Assembly (NCBI GenBank): GCA_045545235.1
Contig: JAZQAN010000003.1
Coordinates: 1-36,193 of the forward strand
From: CAZNKU01 sp045545235
Lineage (GTDB): Bacteria; Bacillota; Clostridia; Monoglobales; Firm-18
Direction of reading: 5' to 3'
DNA: 36,193 bases
The translations under genes and the position numbers were made by a program. Under the pieces are notes generated by a model. It was not told the origin of the DNA and did not search any database. It was given only the letters and a program-made list of their open reading frames with translations. Shown here piece by piece: positions 14,946 through 23,231 of the stretch (positions are counted from its first letter, which is position 1; each line of letters begins with the position of its first letter).

Positions 14946-15779
14946 TTATTCTTCAATCATTTTTATAAGCTTGCCAAGTACAGGCTCAAACTTTGCACCG
15001 TACCAGTGATTTTCTTCTTCAGCAGTTGCCTTTATGCATTCCACAGCATAGTCTGCAGCAATTTTTGCAGCAGTATACGCATCTTTTCCTCTTACTAAAG
15101 CGCCTGCAAAAGCTGATGCGTAAATATCACCTGTACCGTGACAACTGTTTGGTAAAAATTCGTGTTCATAATATTTGTATTCGTTATTTTCAAATACAAC
15201 AACACCTGTTCTGCCTTTTTCGTAAGAAACACCTGTAAGTACAATATTTTTTGCACCAAGTGCACACATTTTGGAAATAAGCTCGTCTATATATGCTTTG
15301 TCATATTCTGTTTTGTATTCCATACCTGTTAAAAAGCTTGCTTCCGTAATGTTTGGTACAAGGTAGTCAGCTTTTCCGCAAAGAACCTTCATAGCTTCTA
15401 CAAATTCTGCATCAAAGCCCGGGTAAAGGTTGCCGTTATCTGCCATTGCAGGGTCTACAATTTTAACACAGTTTTCTTTGCCGGTGCTTTCAAAAATCTC
15501 TGCGACATAGTCTATTTGCTTTGTGCTGCCAAGATATCCTGTGTATATAGCATCGAATTTTATATTTTCTTTTACCCAATGGTCTTTTATTGCAGGCATA
15601 TCATCTGTAAGGTCACGGAATGTATAGCCTGAAAAACCTGCTGTGTGAGTGGAAAGTACTGCTGATGGTAAAACTGCAGTTTCGATACCGCAGGCTGAAA
15701 TTACAGGAAGTGCAACTGTAAGTGAACACTGACCTACGCATGAAATATCCTGTATTGTAAGTAATCTTTTATATGACAT
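14946..15779 (-). CDS. pdxY: Pyridoxamine/pyridoxal kinase (PfkB/ThiD-type fold)
   Basis: A 277-residue ribokinase-fold vitamin B6 salvage kinase making pyridoxal 5'-phosphate with ATP. Family features are the N-terminal TIQDISCVGQCSLTVALPV, the STHTAGF substrate loop near 44-50, PNITEA near 142-147, and NSCHGTGDIYA with catalytic Asp218 and the anion hole. The length fits PdxY/PdxK. It is divergent from a MocR/PdxR-like regulator with a 93-base spacer containing overlapping promoters. That is the standard layout for pyridoxal-phosphate-responsive control. The gene symbol is by family likeness. Confidence 0.88.
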   Translation of the reverse strand: MSYKRLLTIQDISCVGQCSLTVALPVISACGIETAVLPSAVLSTHTAGFSGYTFRDLTDDMPAIKDHWVKENIKFDAIYTGYLGSTKQIDYVAEIFESTGKENCVKIVDPAMADNGNLYPGFDAEFVEAMKVLCGKADYLVPNITEASFLTGMEYKTEYDKAYIDELISKMCALGAKNIVLTGVSYEKGRTGVVVFENNEYKYYEHEFLPNSCHGTGDIYASAFAGALVRGKDAYTAAKIAADYAVECIKATAEEENHWYGAKFEPVLGKLIKMIEE

Positions 15780-15791
15780 TTTAAAATCTCC

Positions 15792-15840
15792 TTTACAAAA
15801 ACTTATATTGGTATTATAATCAAAATGTGGTAATGATTAA
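15792..15840. promoter_or_regulatory. Overlapping divergent promoters of the kinase and MocR-like genes
   Basis: Plus strand: TTTACA (15792-15797), 17 bases, TATAAT (15815-15820). Minus strand: TTAATC (15840-15835), 16 bases, TATAAT (15818-15813). The two -10 boxes share the octamer ATTATAAT, so polymerases for the two genes compete for the same DNA. Confidence 0.65.
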
Positions 15841-15872
15841 ATATCCAAAAAAGGAGTTTTTTATATAACCAG

Positions 15873-16916
15873 ATGAAAAAATATTTTGAAATATATAAAG
15901 AAATCAAAAATAAAATATTGACTAAAGAATACAGAGCGGGGGAAAAGCTTCCGTCGAAAAGAGTAACTGCTGATAAGTATGGATGCAGTGTAATAACCGT
16001 TGAAACTGCCTACGGAATGTTAATAGACGAAGGCTATGTTGAATCGCTACAGAGAAGTGGATATTTTGTCTGTAATATCGGTCTTAATTATACAGGTGAA
16101 AAAAAGGAATCAGGCTCTTTTGACTATATAGAGGATGAAGAAATTTCTGACTCATATGATTTTGAATATTCTCTGTGGTTTAAAACCATAAGAAAGGTTA
16201 TTTCCGAAAAAGGTGAAAAGCTATTTTCTGTGGCACCGAATATGGGTTGTGGGATACTTCGTAATGCAGTTGCAGATTATCTTTACAGATACCGCGGTAT
16301 GGTGGCAAAACCGCAAAATATTATTATAGGCTCAGGTGCGGAGCAACTTTATGAAACTGTGGTGAAAATTCTGGGAAGAGATAAAATATACGGAATTGAA
16401 AACCCGTCATATTCAAAAATTGAAGCAGTATACAGCGGTGCAGGTGTGCAGATACAAAAGCTTAAAATGGGTACAGATGGCATTGAAACAAGGGAACTTA
16501 AAAACAACAAAATTGATGTTTTGCACGTTACGCCTTTTAAAAGTTTTCCAACCGATATTACAACATCAATAAATAAAAAATACGAATATCTTAACTGGGC
16601 ATCTGGTGGTAAGTATGTGGTTGAGGATGATTTTAACAGTGAATTTTTCAAACCCGGACAACCGGTTGAAACACTTTATTCAATTGATAAAAAAAATTGC
16701 GTTATATACATAAACACATTCTCTAAAAGCCTTTCACCATCTATGCGTATAGGTTATATGATATTATCTGATGAACTTTTGAAAATTTATGAAGAGAAGC
16801 TTGGTGGATTTTCCTGCTCTGTTCCCGTACTTGACCAGTATGTGCTTGCGGAATACATTTCAAGCGGTAATTTTGAAAGACATCTTAACAGAATGAGAAG
16901 AAAAAGAAAGTTTTAG
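15873..16916 (+). CDS. MocR/PdxR-like GntR regulator with truncated aminotransferase domain
   Basis: A 347-residue protein. Residues 1-70 are a GntR-type winged helix (AGEKLPSKRVTADKYGCSVITVETAYGMLIDEGYV). The rest matches a fold-type I aminotransferase, with the pyridoxal-phosphate Lys285 in NTFSKSLSPSMRIGYM. The protein stops at ERHLNRMRRKRKF, where family members of about 450-470 residues go on with RMR-x-x-Y and a C-terminal domain of about 100 residues. The next gene begins 11 bases on, with its own ribosome binding site. No remnant of the missing part is seen in other frames. It may be a decayed gene or a functioning short sensor of the B6 state for the divergent kinase. Confidence 0.82.
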   Translation: MKKYFEIYKEIKNKILTKEYRAGEKLPSKRVTADKYGCSVITVETAYGMLIDEGYVESLQRSGYFVCNIGLNYTGEKKESGSFDYIEDEEISDSYDFEYSLWFKTIRKVISEKGEKLFSVAPNMGCGILRNAVADYLYRYRGMVAKPQNIIIGSGAEQLYETVVKILGRDKIYGIENPSYSKIEAVYSGAGVQIQKLKMGTDGIETRELKNNKIDVLHVTPFKSFPTDITTSINKKYEYLNWASGGKYVVEDDFNSEFFKPGQPVETLYSIDKKNCVIYINTFSKSLSPSMRIGYMILSDELLKIYEEKLGGFSCSVPVLDQYVLAEYISSGNFERHLNRMRRKRKF

Positions 16917-16927
16917 CAGGTGAATTT

Positions 16928-17779
16928 ATGAAAATATATAATTTTGACAAAAATTTTATAAACGGACTTGTACTTCCTGCAGGTACGGTTTATCAGATAT
17001 CGGAACTTTCTATTATGCGAGGTGGCATAATGCCGGAGCATATACAGATATGTGATGAAATTACCTATGTTATTTCGGGAAGTGCAAAGGTTATTTCCGG
17101 AGACCATTGCACGGATATTTCAAAGGGGCAGATTCACTTTATAAAAAAAGGAGTTTTGCACAAGTTTGAGGTTTCTCCCGACGAGGATTTCCGATATATA
17201 TGTGTGGGGTATATGCCCAACGAAAATGATACTTCTGCAAAAAGTTTTGCGGAAGTGGTAAAGAGCAAAAAACATACGATAATTGATGATGATTCAACCA
17301 TATGGAAATTGAGTAGTTTAATAGTTGATGAATCCTATGTATGGGATGAACACAGCCAAAGTATGATAAGTCATTATCTTTCCCAGATGATGGTGGCGAT
17401 GTGGCGTATTATAAGTGGAACTTCCCGTAAAATTGCCGATAAACAAAGCGAAAGTGCTATGGCAAAAAATACGATATACAAGGTCCTTCGCCATATTGAC
17501 AGAGAGTATCTTAATATAGAGAACGTAAAGGATGTAAGTCGAAATCTTTCCTACAGTGAATATTACATTTCCCATCTATTTAAGGAAAAAATGGGGATTA
17601 CTGTTAAAGAATATGTAACACAAAAAAAGATATCTTATGCCTGCAACCTTTTAAAAACATCACCTCTTGGGATTGAAGAAATTTCAGAGCATTTAAACTT
17701 TGCTTCATCACATTCCTTCCGTCGAGCCTTTAAAAGTGTAACGGGAGTTTCTCCAAGAGAATACAAAAATAACATATAG
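16928..17779 (+). CDS. AraC family transcriptional regulator
   Basis: A 283-residue regulator. The N-terminal cupin half (about 15-100) contains GGIMPEHIQICDEITYVISG and KGQIHFIKKGVLHKF. A helical linker follows, then a C-terminal double helix-turn-helix from about 185, with YSEYYISHLFKEKMGITVKEY and the terminal SHSFRRAFKSVTGVSPREY signature. It lies 11 bases after the truncated MocR-like gene, with AGGTG before its ATG, and 92 bases before a five-gene sugar operon on the same strand. That operon, with its strong promoter, is the likeliest target (inference). Confidence 0.9.
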   Translation: MKIYNFDKNFINGLVLPAGTVYQISELSIMRGGIMPEHIQICDEITYVISGSAKVISGDHCTDISKGQIHFIKKGVLHKFEVSPDEDFRYICVGYMPNENDTSAKSFAEVVKSKKHTIIDDDSTIWKLSSLIVDESYVWDEHSQSMISHYLSQMMVAMWRIISGTSRKIADKQSESAMAKNTIYKVLRHIDREYLNIENVKDVSRNLSYSEYYISHLFKEKMGITVKEYVTQKKISYACNLLKTSPLGIEEISEHLNFASSHSFRRAFKSVTGVSPREYKNNI

Positions 17780-17812
17780 CAAATTTTGTACCATAAATAA
17801 CACCTTTTAATC

Positions 17813-17841
17813 TTGAACGGAAAAACAAAAAAATATATAAT
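17813..17841 (+). promoter_or_regulatory. Promoter of the five-gene sugar operon
   Basis: TTGAAC (17813-17818), a 17-base A-rich spacer and TATAAT (17836-17841), 30 bases before the first start codon. Confidence 0.8.
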
Positions 17842-17871
17842 TTAACCATAAAATTCAAGGAGGTATTTACA

Positions 17872-18921
17872 ATGAAGGTTGCAGTTATCGGATGCGGAAC
17901 TATTGCCAACAGTGCTCATATTCCGTCATATATGGAAAACAAAAAGGCAGAAATTAAGTATTTTTGTGATATTATCAAAGAAAGAGCGGATGCGGCTGTA
18001 GAAAAATACGGTTGCGGTATTGCGGTTACAGATTATAAGGAAGTGCTTGCAGACCCTGAGGTTGTGGCAATTTCCGTTTGTACACCTAACAAAATGCACT
18101 CTGTTATAACAATAGATGCTCTCAGAGCAGGCAAGCACGTACTTTGTGAAAAGCCTGCCGCAAGATTATACAGTGAGGCATTGGAAATGCAGAAGGTTCA
18201 ACACGAAACAGGTAAAATATTAAATATAGGTGTTGTAAACCGCTTTAATACAAATGTTAATAAACTAAAAGAGATTATAGATTCCGGCGAATTGGGAGAA
18301 ATCTATAACGTATATATAAGCTTCCGCAAGGGAAGAAGTATTCCGGGACTTGGAGGTGCTTTTACAACAAAGGAAATTGCAGGCGGAGGTGTGCTTATTG
18401 ACTGGGGCGTTCACTTCCTTGACATAGTTATGTACTGCTGTAATGACCCGAAGGCTCTTACTGTTTCAGCAGAAGAATTTAAAAAATTAGGCAATCCTAT
18501 GGATGAATATGTGTACACATATATGTGGGCAGGTCCTCCGGTAGCGGGCGGTATCTGCGATGTTGAAGAAGGTATCACGGGCTTAATCCGTACAGACGGT
18601 CCTGTTATCAACTTTAACGGTGCATGGGCACAAAACGTTTTTGAAGATGAAATGTTCATTGACTTTATGGGTACAAAGGGCGGTGCACGTTTGCAGTATG
18701 GCGGCAACTTTACTTTGTATACAACCAAAAACGGTATGCTTTCAAAAACAACCTTTGACTGTAATCAAAGTGCTATGTTCCAGAATGAAATCAATGCATT
18801 TGTAGATTGTGTTGAAAGTGGCGAAAAACTTGCTTCACATATTGATGTCAATATTTTAACATCACAGATGATGGATGCAATTTACCGTTCCGCAGCCGAA
18901 CACAAGGAAGTGACACTATGA
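17872..18921 (+). CDS. Gfo/Idh/MocA family oxidoreductase
   Basis: A 349-residue dehydrogenase. IGCGTIA (6-12) is the NAD-binding loop, EKPAA (93-97) holds the catalytic Lys, and DWGVHFLDI (177-185) gives the active-site Asp/His/Asp set. AAGGAGG precedes the ATG. The family acts on hydroxyls of sugars or cyclitols with NAD(P). It is first in an operon and overlaps the next gene by four bases (ATGA). The next gene is a relative without the nucleotide loop, so the two could work as a pair (inference). Confidence 0.92.
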   Translation: MKVAVIGCGTIANSAHIPSYMENKKAEIKYFCDIIKERADAAVEKYGCGIAVTDYKEVLADPEVVAISVCTPNKMHSVITIDALRAGKHVLCEKPAARLYSEALEMQKVQHETGKILNIGVVNRFNTNVNKLKEIIDSGELGEIYNVYISFRKGRSIPGLGGAFTTKEIAGGGVLIDWGVHFLDIVMYCCNDPKALTVSAEEFKKLGNPMDEYVYTYMWAGPPVAGGICDVEEGITGLIRTDGPVINFNGAWAQNVFEDEMFIDFMGTKGGARLQYGGNFTLYTTKNGMLSKTTFDCNQSAMFQNEINAFVDCVESGEKLASHIDVNILTSQMMDAIYRSAAEHKEVTL

Positions 18922-19748
18922 AGAAAATAGGTTTTATAGATTATTATCTTGATGAATGGCATGCAAATAACTATCCTGAATTTATTAAAAAGGCCTCAAA
19001 TGGAGAATATGAGGTTTGCTATGCATACGGTATGATTGATGCAAAAGAAGGTCTTACCAATGTGGAATGGGCAGGAAAATACGGAGTAGAACTTTTGGAT
19101 ACAATAGAAGAGGTTGTGGAAAAAAGTGATGTTTTAATTGTGCTTTCACCTAATAATCCCGAAATGCACGAGGAACTTTGTGACTTGCCTCTAAAGTCCG
19201 GCAAGCTTACTTATGTTGACAAAACATTTGCAACGGATAAGGAAACTGCAAAGCGTATCTTCGCCGTTGCCGAAGCACATAATACACCTTGTTATTCAAG
19301 CTCTGCACTTTATTATTCTGCGGAACTTGATGATATTGACACAGATAATATTTACAAAATATACAGTCGTGGTCCGGGAGTATATGAAATATATTCAATT
19401 CATCAGATAGAGCCTGTGCTTAAACTGATGAAAACAGACCCGAAACGTGTAATGTTTTTAGGTGATAAAGACCATTCTTCATTCATCGTAGAGTTTGCAG
19501 ACGGCAGACTTGCCGAATTTTATCAGGGTATATGGATAGATTTTGAAATATCCGTTGCCGATAAGGAAAATAAGATGGCTCACCACGTGATAAAATCAGA
19601 CTATTTTATGTTGTTTATAGAAAATCTTGTTAAGTTTTTTGATACAGGAGTAATTCCTGTTCCTCATCAGCAGACAGTTAATGTTATCGCTACAATTGAT
19701 GCAGGCAGAAAAGCGGCGGAAAATCCATTTACCTGGGTAGAGGTATAA
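18918..19748 (+). CDS. Gfo/Idh/MocA-like protein lacking the glycine-rich NAD loop
   Basis: A 276-residue protein with the overall strand-helix order of the family: VLIVLSPNN at the end of a Rossmann half, then VDKTFA (100-105) where active relatives have EKP. Its first strand reads IGFIDYYLDEWHANNYP, with no GxGxxG/A loop, and the C-terminal domain is short. Canonical NAD binding is therefore doubtful. It overlaps the preceding oxidoreductase by four bases and ends one base before the permease start, so it is tightly co-expressed. It could be a non-classical oxidoreductase, an isomerase-like enzyme, or a partner subunit. Confidence 0.65.
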   Translation: MKKIGFIDYYLDEWHANNYPEFIKKASNGEYEVCYAYGMIDAKEGLTNVEWAGKYGVELLDTIEEVVEKSDVLIVLSPNNPEMHEELCDLPLKSGKLTYVDKTFATDKETAKRIFAVAEAHNTPCYSSSALYYSAELDDIDTDNIYKIYSRGPGVYEIYSIHQIEPVLKLMKTDPKRVMFLGDKDHSSFIVEFADGRLAEFYQGIWIDFEISVADKENKMAHHVIKSDYFMLFIENLVKFFDTGVIPVPHQQTVNVIATIDAGRKAAENPFTWVEV

Positions 19749-19749
19749 T

Positions 19750-20607
19750 ATGATTTACGGAATGCTTGCCTCAACAATTATTGCGGCATCGCTAAATAGC
19801 ATTTATATGAAAAAGGGTAAGGTAAGCGGAAGTTCTATTTTCGGCTTTAATCTGCTTGTGGCGGTTATATGGCTTATAATTGCACTTGCAACACGAGGAT
19901 GCGGACTTATACTTAATGGTGATGTTGTATTCTGGGGCGTGTTTTACGGAATAACACAGTTTATGTTTATTTTGTTTAAAACAGCTTCAATGAATGCAGG
20001 TCCTGTTTCCGTTACAACTCTTATCGGCAATGCATCTTTGCTTATATCTGTATGTGTAAGCGTAATTTTGTGGAAAGAAACAATTACACCAATAGACTAT
20101 GTGGGACTTGCCCTGTTGCTTGTTGCAATCTTTTTGTGTACCTACAAAAAGACGGAGGAGGCATACAAACCCTCCTGGAAATACCTTGTTGTGGCATTTT
20201 GTGCATTTGCGGCAAGTGTAGGGCTTGTATTTAAAGCCTTTGGTAAAACGGGCAACATTCAGTATCGTGATGATATGTTGGTTGTTGCATCAGCTGTAAT
20301 GCTTTTGCTTTATGCAGGTTCCTGTTTGTTTGTAAAAATAAAAAATAAGCGGAATGACCAAAAGCAAAATGTATGGTTTTATGTATTCGCAGTTTTGTGC
20401 GGTCTTTTAAGCTATTTTTACAACAGAAGCAATATGTTTTTGGCAGGAGAACTTGATGCTGTTATTTTCTTCCCTGCATTTAACGGCGGTGTTGTTTTGC
20501 TTTCTACAATTTTAAGCCTGTGCTTTTTTAAAGAAAAGCTTGCGGTTAAACAGATACTCGGCATTGTTTTTGGTGTAGTCGCAATTTGTATAATCGGAAT
20601 TTTTTAA
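19750..20607 (+). CDS. DMT superfamily (EamA-like) membrane transporter
   Basis: A 285-residue membrane protein with about ten hydrophobic helices in two halves, split near residue 145. This is the layout of drug/metabolite transporters. The half-repeat ends are visible: ETITPIDYVGLALLLVAIFL in the first half, and KEKLAVKQILGIVFGVVAIC in the second. It lacks a signal peptide. Within a sugar-enzyme operon it most likely carries the operon's substrate or product across the membrane, as RhaT/GlcU-type members of the superfamily do (inference). Confidence 0.85.
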   Translation: MIYGMLASTIIAASLNSIYMKKGKVSGSSIFGFNLLVAVIWLIIALATRGCGLILNGDVVFWGVFYGITQFMFILFKTASMNAGPVSVTTLIGNASLLISVCVSVILWKETITPIDYVGLALLLVAIFLCTYKKTEEAYKPSWKYLVVAFCAFAASVGLVFKAFGKTGNIQYRDDMLVVASAVMLLLYAGSCLFVKIKNKRNDQKQNVWFYVFAVLCGLLSYFYNRSNMFLAGELDAVIFFPAFNGGVVLLSTILSLCFFKEKLAVKQILGIVFGVVAICIIGIF

Positions 20608-20619
20608 GGAGAAGGTACA

Positions 20620-22257
20620 ATGATAGAATTTGATTATAAACTGCCCAGTATGTACATTACCGGGTACAAAAATCCAAACGGTACATACAACAATCAGGAG
20701 CTTGGCTTTCCTTCAGTTCTAACTACAAAGGATTCTAGACTTGGTATGTTCATAAAAAGACTTCGCAATTGCATAAATTGTGAACGTGCTCTTGTATTTG
20801 TGGGCGGAAAGTTTATGATGTGTAACAAAAACTGGATTCGTGATCACGTGCATACACTAAAGGCTATGTGCCACTGGGAGTACGAAATTGCAAACTATGT
20901 TAACTTTACCATTGAAACTCAAAGAGAAGATGGTCAGTTTTACGAACTTATAAAACAAAAAGATGATACAATATGGGACCGTGTCCGTGAGGATTGTTAT
21001 GTGGAATATCCCGACGACAATCTTGTAATTACACGCCTTGAACTTGAAGCGGATGTTGAATACCTTGTTGTGGAAGGTGCAATGTATGTTTACCGCATTA
21101 CAGGTAATGATGAGTGGTTAAAAAGCGTACTTCCCGCACTTGAAAAAGGTATTGACTATATGACAAGTGACGAAAAGAGATGGGATAAGGAACACGGACT
21201 TGTTAAACGCCCATTTACAATAGATACATGGGACTTTATAAACGAACCTACTCTGGTTGCATACAACCGTAGAATTGACCCTGATTCACCAATGTCCATT
21301 ATGCACGGTGACAATTCAGGTGTGTATCAGGCAATGAATCAGCTTGCGTGGTTTAACCGTCGCCTCGGTAATGAGGAAAAGGCGGCGCAGTGGGAAAACC
21401 GTGCCAAAAAGTTAAAGGAAAATATGTTTAAATATCTGTGGAACGGCAACTTCTTTATTCATCAGCTACACTTAAACCACGACGGTGCGGATGATAAGGA
21501 AAATATTCGTCTTTCACTTTCCAATACATATGATATGAACCGTGGCGTTACCAATCTTGCACAGTCCCGAAAAATTATTGAGGAATACCGTCGCAGAAAA
21601 GATACCGCAGGATATTTTGCGGAATGGTTTACAATTGACCCACCGTACGAACTGTTTTGCGGTCGCACACCGGGTGTGTATGTAAATGGTGCAATTTCAC
21701 CATTTACTGCAGGTGAACTTGCCAAGGCGGCATTTAACAATGGTTACGAATCCTATGGTTGGGAAATCCTGACCAAGTTTATGGAACTTACCGAGCGCGA
21801 CGGTACTGCATATTTTCTGTATGATACAGATTCCAAGCCTCAACCAGACGGAGGACCAAGCGCCTGGGGTGCTGCAGCATTGCTAAGCGCTGTGGATGAA
21901 GGTCTTGCAGGTATTGTAAACAACGGTGTAAATTATGACGAAATGACTTTTGCTCCTCGCTTTGTTGTGACGGATTATACAGAACTTCGCTATATAACAG
22001 GGTATGAACTTTCCAAAAATATGGTGGATGTGCGTTTTGTAATAAAGGAAGAAGGTATGAGATATGACCTTATTTCTCCTGCTGAAAATATCAAAGCGCA
22101 TATTCTTATGCCACAAGGAAAGTCGTGTAAAAAGTTCCTTGTAAACGGAGAGGAAAAGGAATGTACACTCAACGCGGTTGCCAACTCTGTTTATGTGGAT
22201 TTTGAAATCAAAAACAATGCAGGCAAAAAACTTTCTTTTGAAATTTACTTTAAATAA
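20620..22257 (+). CDS. (Alpha/alpha)6-barrel glycoside-hydrolase-like protein
   Basis: A 545-residue cytoplasmic protein. Residues of about 70-430 show the paired-helix pattern of six-hairpin glycosidases, with acidic and aromatic active-site-like stretches: NWIRDHVHTLKAM, TIDTWDFINEP, MHGDNSGVYQAMNQLAW and PDGGPSAWGAAALLSA. The last 100 residues are a beta domain (YLISPAENIKAHILMP-like). The fold is shared by GH15, GH37, GH63, GH78 and the glycogen-debranching glucosidases. I cannot place it in a family. AAGGAG precedes the ATG, 12 bases after the transporter gene. It probably cleaves an imported oligosaccharide. Confidence 0.7.
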   Translation: MIEFDYKLPSMYITGYKNPNGTYNNQELGFPSVLTTKDSRLGMFIKRLRNCINCERALVFVGGKFMMCNKNWIRDHVHTLKAMCHWEYEIANYVNFTIETQREDGQFYELIKQKDDTIWDRVREDCYVEYPDDNLVITRLELEADVEYLVVEGAMYVYRITGNDEWLKSVLPALEKGIDYMTSDEKRWDKEHGLVKRPFTIDTWDFINEPTLVAYNRRIDPDSPMSIMHGDNSGVYQAMNQLAWFNRRLGNEEKAAQWENRAKKLKENMFKYLWNGNFFIHQLHLNHDGADDKENIRLSLSNTYDMNRGVTNLAQSRKIIEEYRRRKDTAGYFAEWFTIDPPYELFCGRTPGVYVNGAISPFTAGELAKAAFNNGYESYGWEILTKFMELTERDGTAYFLYDTDSKPQPDGGPSAWGAAALLSAVDEGLAGIVNNGVNYDEMTFAPRFVVTDYTELRYITGYELSKNMVDVRFVIKEEGMRYDLISPAENIKAHILMPQGKSCKKFLVNGEEKECTLNAVANSVYVDFEIKNNAGKKLSFEIYFK

Positions 22258-22287
22258 AAGTGATTTCGGCATTAGGAGGATTTGGGT

Positions 22288-23052
22288 ATGAACAACAAAA
22301 GTTATCGGCAAGTTAAAGAAGATTTGCAGACACTTGGAATAAATAAGGGTGATGATTTACTCATACATGCTTCTTATAAAGCATTGGGTAGTGTAGACGG
22401 CGGTATAGAAACATTGGTTTTAGCCATACTTTCGCAATTGGGAGACAGAGGCACACTTTTAATGCCCGCACTTTCCTATGATAGTGTACACGCAATGGAT
22501 GTGCCAATCTTTGATATCCGAAATACACCGAGCTGTGTTGGTGCAGTAACGGAATTCTTTCGTAATTTCCCCGGTGTAAAACGCAGTATGCATCCGACTC
22601 ATTCCGTATGTACCCTTGGTTTTAAGCAAGATGAATATTTAAATAAGCATATTTTTGATAGCCAACCTGTGGGGAAAAATTCTCCGTTTGCAATTTTGCC
22701 TCATTTTGGCGGAAAAATTTTGATGCTCGGGTGCGGTACAAAGCCCAATACCTCAATGCACGGTATAGAAGAATATGTAAAAACACCGTATATATTAAGT
22801 GATTTTACAAGAACCTATACACTTGTTGACGAAAACGGCGTAAAAACCGAAAAAGACTATTATGTGCATTATATACGACAAAACGGTTACGCACAGCGAT
22901 ATGACAGACTGGAAAACATTATGGAGATGCAGTCAGGCAAAATATTGCAGGCAGACTGCAAGCTTATTGACAGTGCCAAAATGTGGAAGTCTGCTGTGGA
23001 AAAACTTAAAGATGATGTGTATTATTTTACAGATAATATTACGGGGGTGTGA
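22288..23052 (+). CDS. Aminoglycoside N3-acetyltransferase (AAC(3)/YokD) family protein
   Basis: A 254-residue acetyl-CoA-dependent N-acetyltransferase of the AAC(3) fold. Conserved parts are LIHASYKALGSVDGG, MPALSYD, MHPTHSVCTLG (the active-site His/Thr region), NSPFAIL with GGKILMLGCG, and MHGIEEY. Start ATG 22288 is chosen over TTG 22282 because AGGAGG at 22274-22279 is correctly spaced. As last gene of a sugar operon it more likely acetylates an amino sugar or sugar-derived amine than confers drug resistance (inference). It is followed at once by a terminator. Confidence 0.9.
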   Translation: MNNKSYRQVKEDLQTLGINKGDDLLIHASYKALGSVDGGIETLVLAILSQLGDRGTLLMPALSYDSVHAMDVPIFDIRNTPSCVGAVTEFFRNFPGVKRSMHPTHSVCTLGFKQDEYLNKHIFDSQPVGKNSPFAILPHFGGKILMLGCGTKPNTSMHGIEEYVKTPYILSDFTRTYTLVDENGVKTEKDYYVHYIRQNGYAQRYDRLENIMEMQSGKILQADCKLIDSAKMWKSAVEKLKDDVYYFTDNITGV

Positions 23053-23072
23053 AAATCACACCCTCTTTTTTT
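23043..23072 (+). terminator. Terminator of the five-gene sugar operon
   Basis: An 8-bp GC-rich stem (GGGTGTGA / TCACACCC, AAA loop) is followed by TCTTTTTTT. The acetyltransferase stop codon lies in the left arm. Confidence 0.9.
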
Positions 23073-23131
23073 ATGTATACTAAAAAATTTGAAAAATATC
23101 TAAAATCTAATAAACTTTAGCTGATTTTGTA

Positions 23132-23160
23132 TTGAATTACTTTCGGAATTGTTGTATAAT
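23132..23160 (+). promoter_or_regulatory. Promoter of the SLH surface-protein genes
   Basis: TTGAAT (23132-23137), a 17-base spacer and TATAAT (23155-23160). The leader that follows is about 65 bases and ends in AGGAGG. Confidence 0.8.
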
Positions 23161-23231
23161 AGGAATACTATGAATATAATAGGCTTTTTGGACACTAAAA
23201 AAGAAAAAATTCATTTTAGGAGGTATGTCAA

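Noticed and set aside
22288..23052. Antibiotic resistance gene on a mobile element
   Set aside because: The protein has the AAC(3) fold, but it is embedded in a sugar operon with matching base composition, and no transposase, integrase or insertion ends are nearby.
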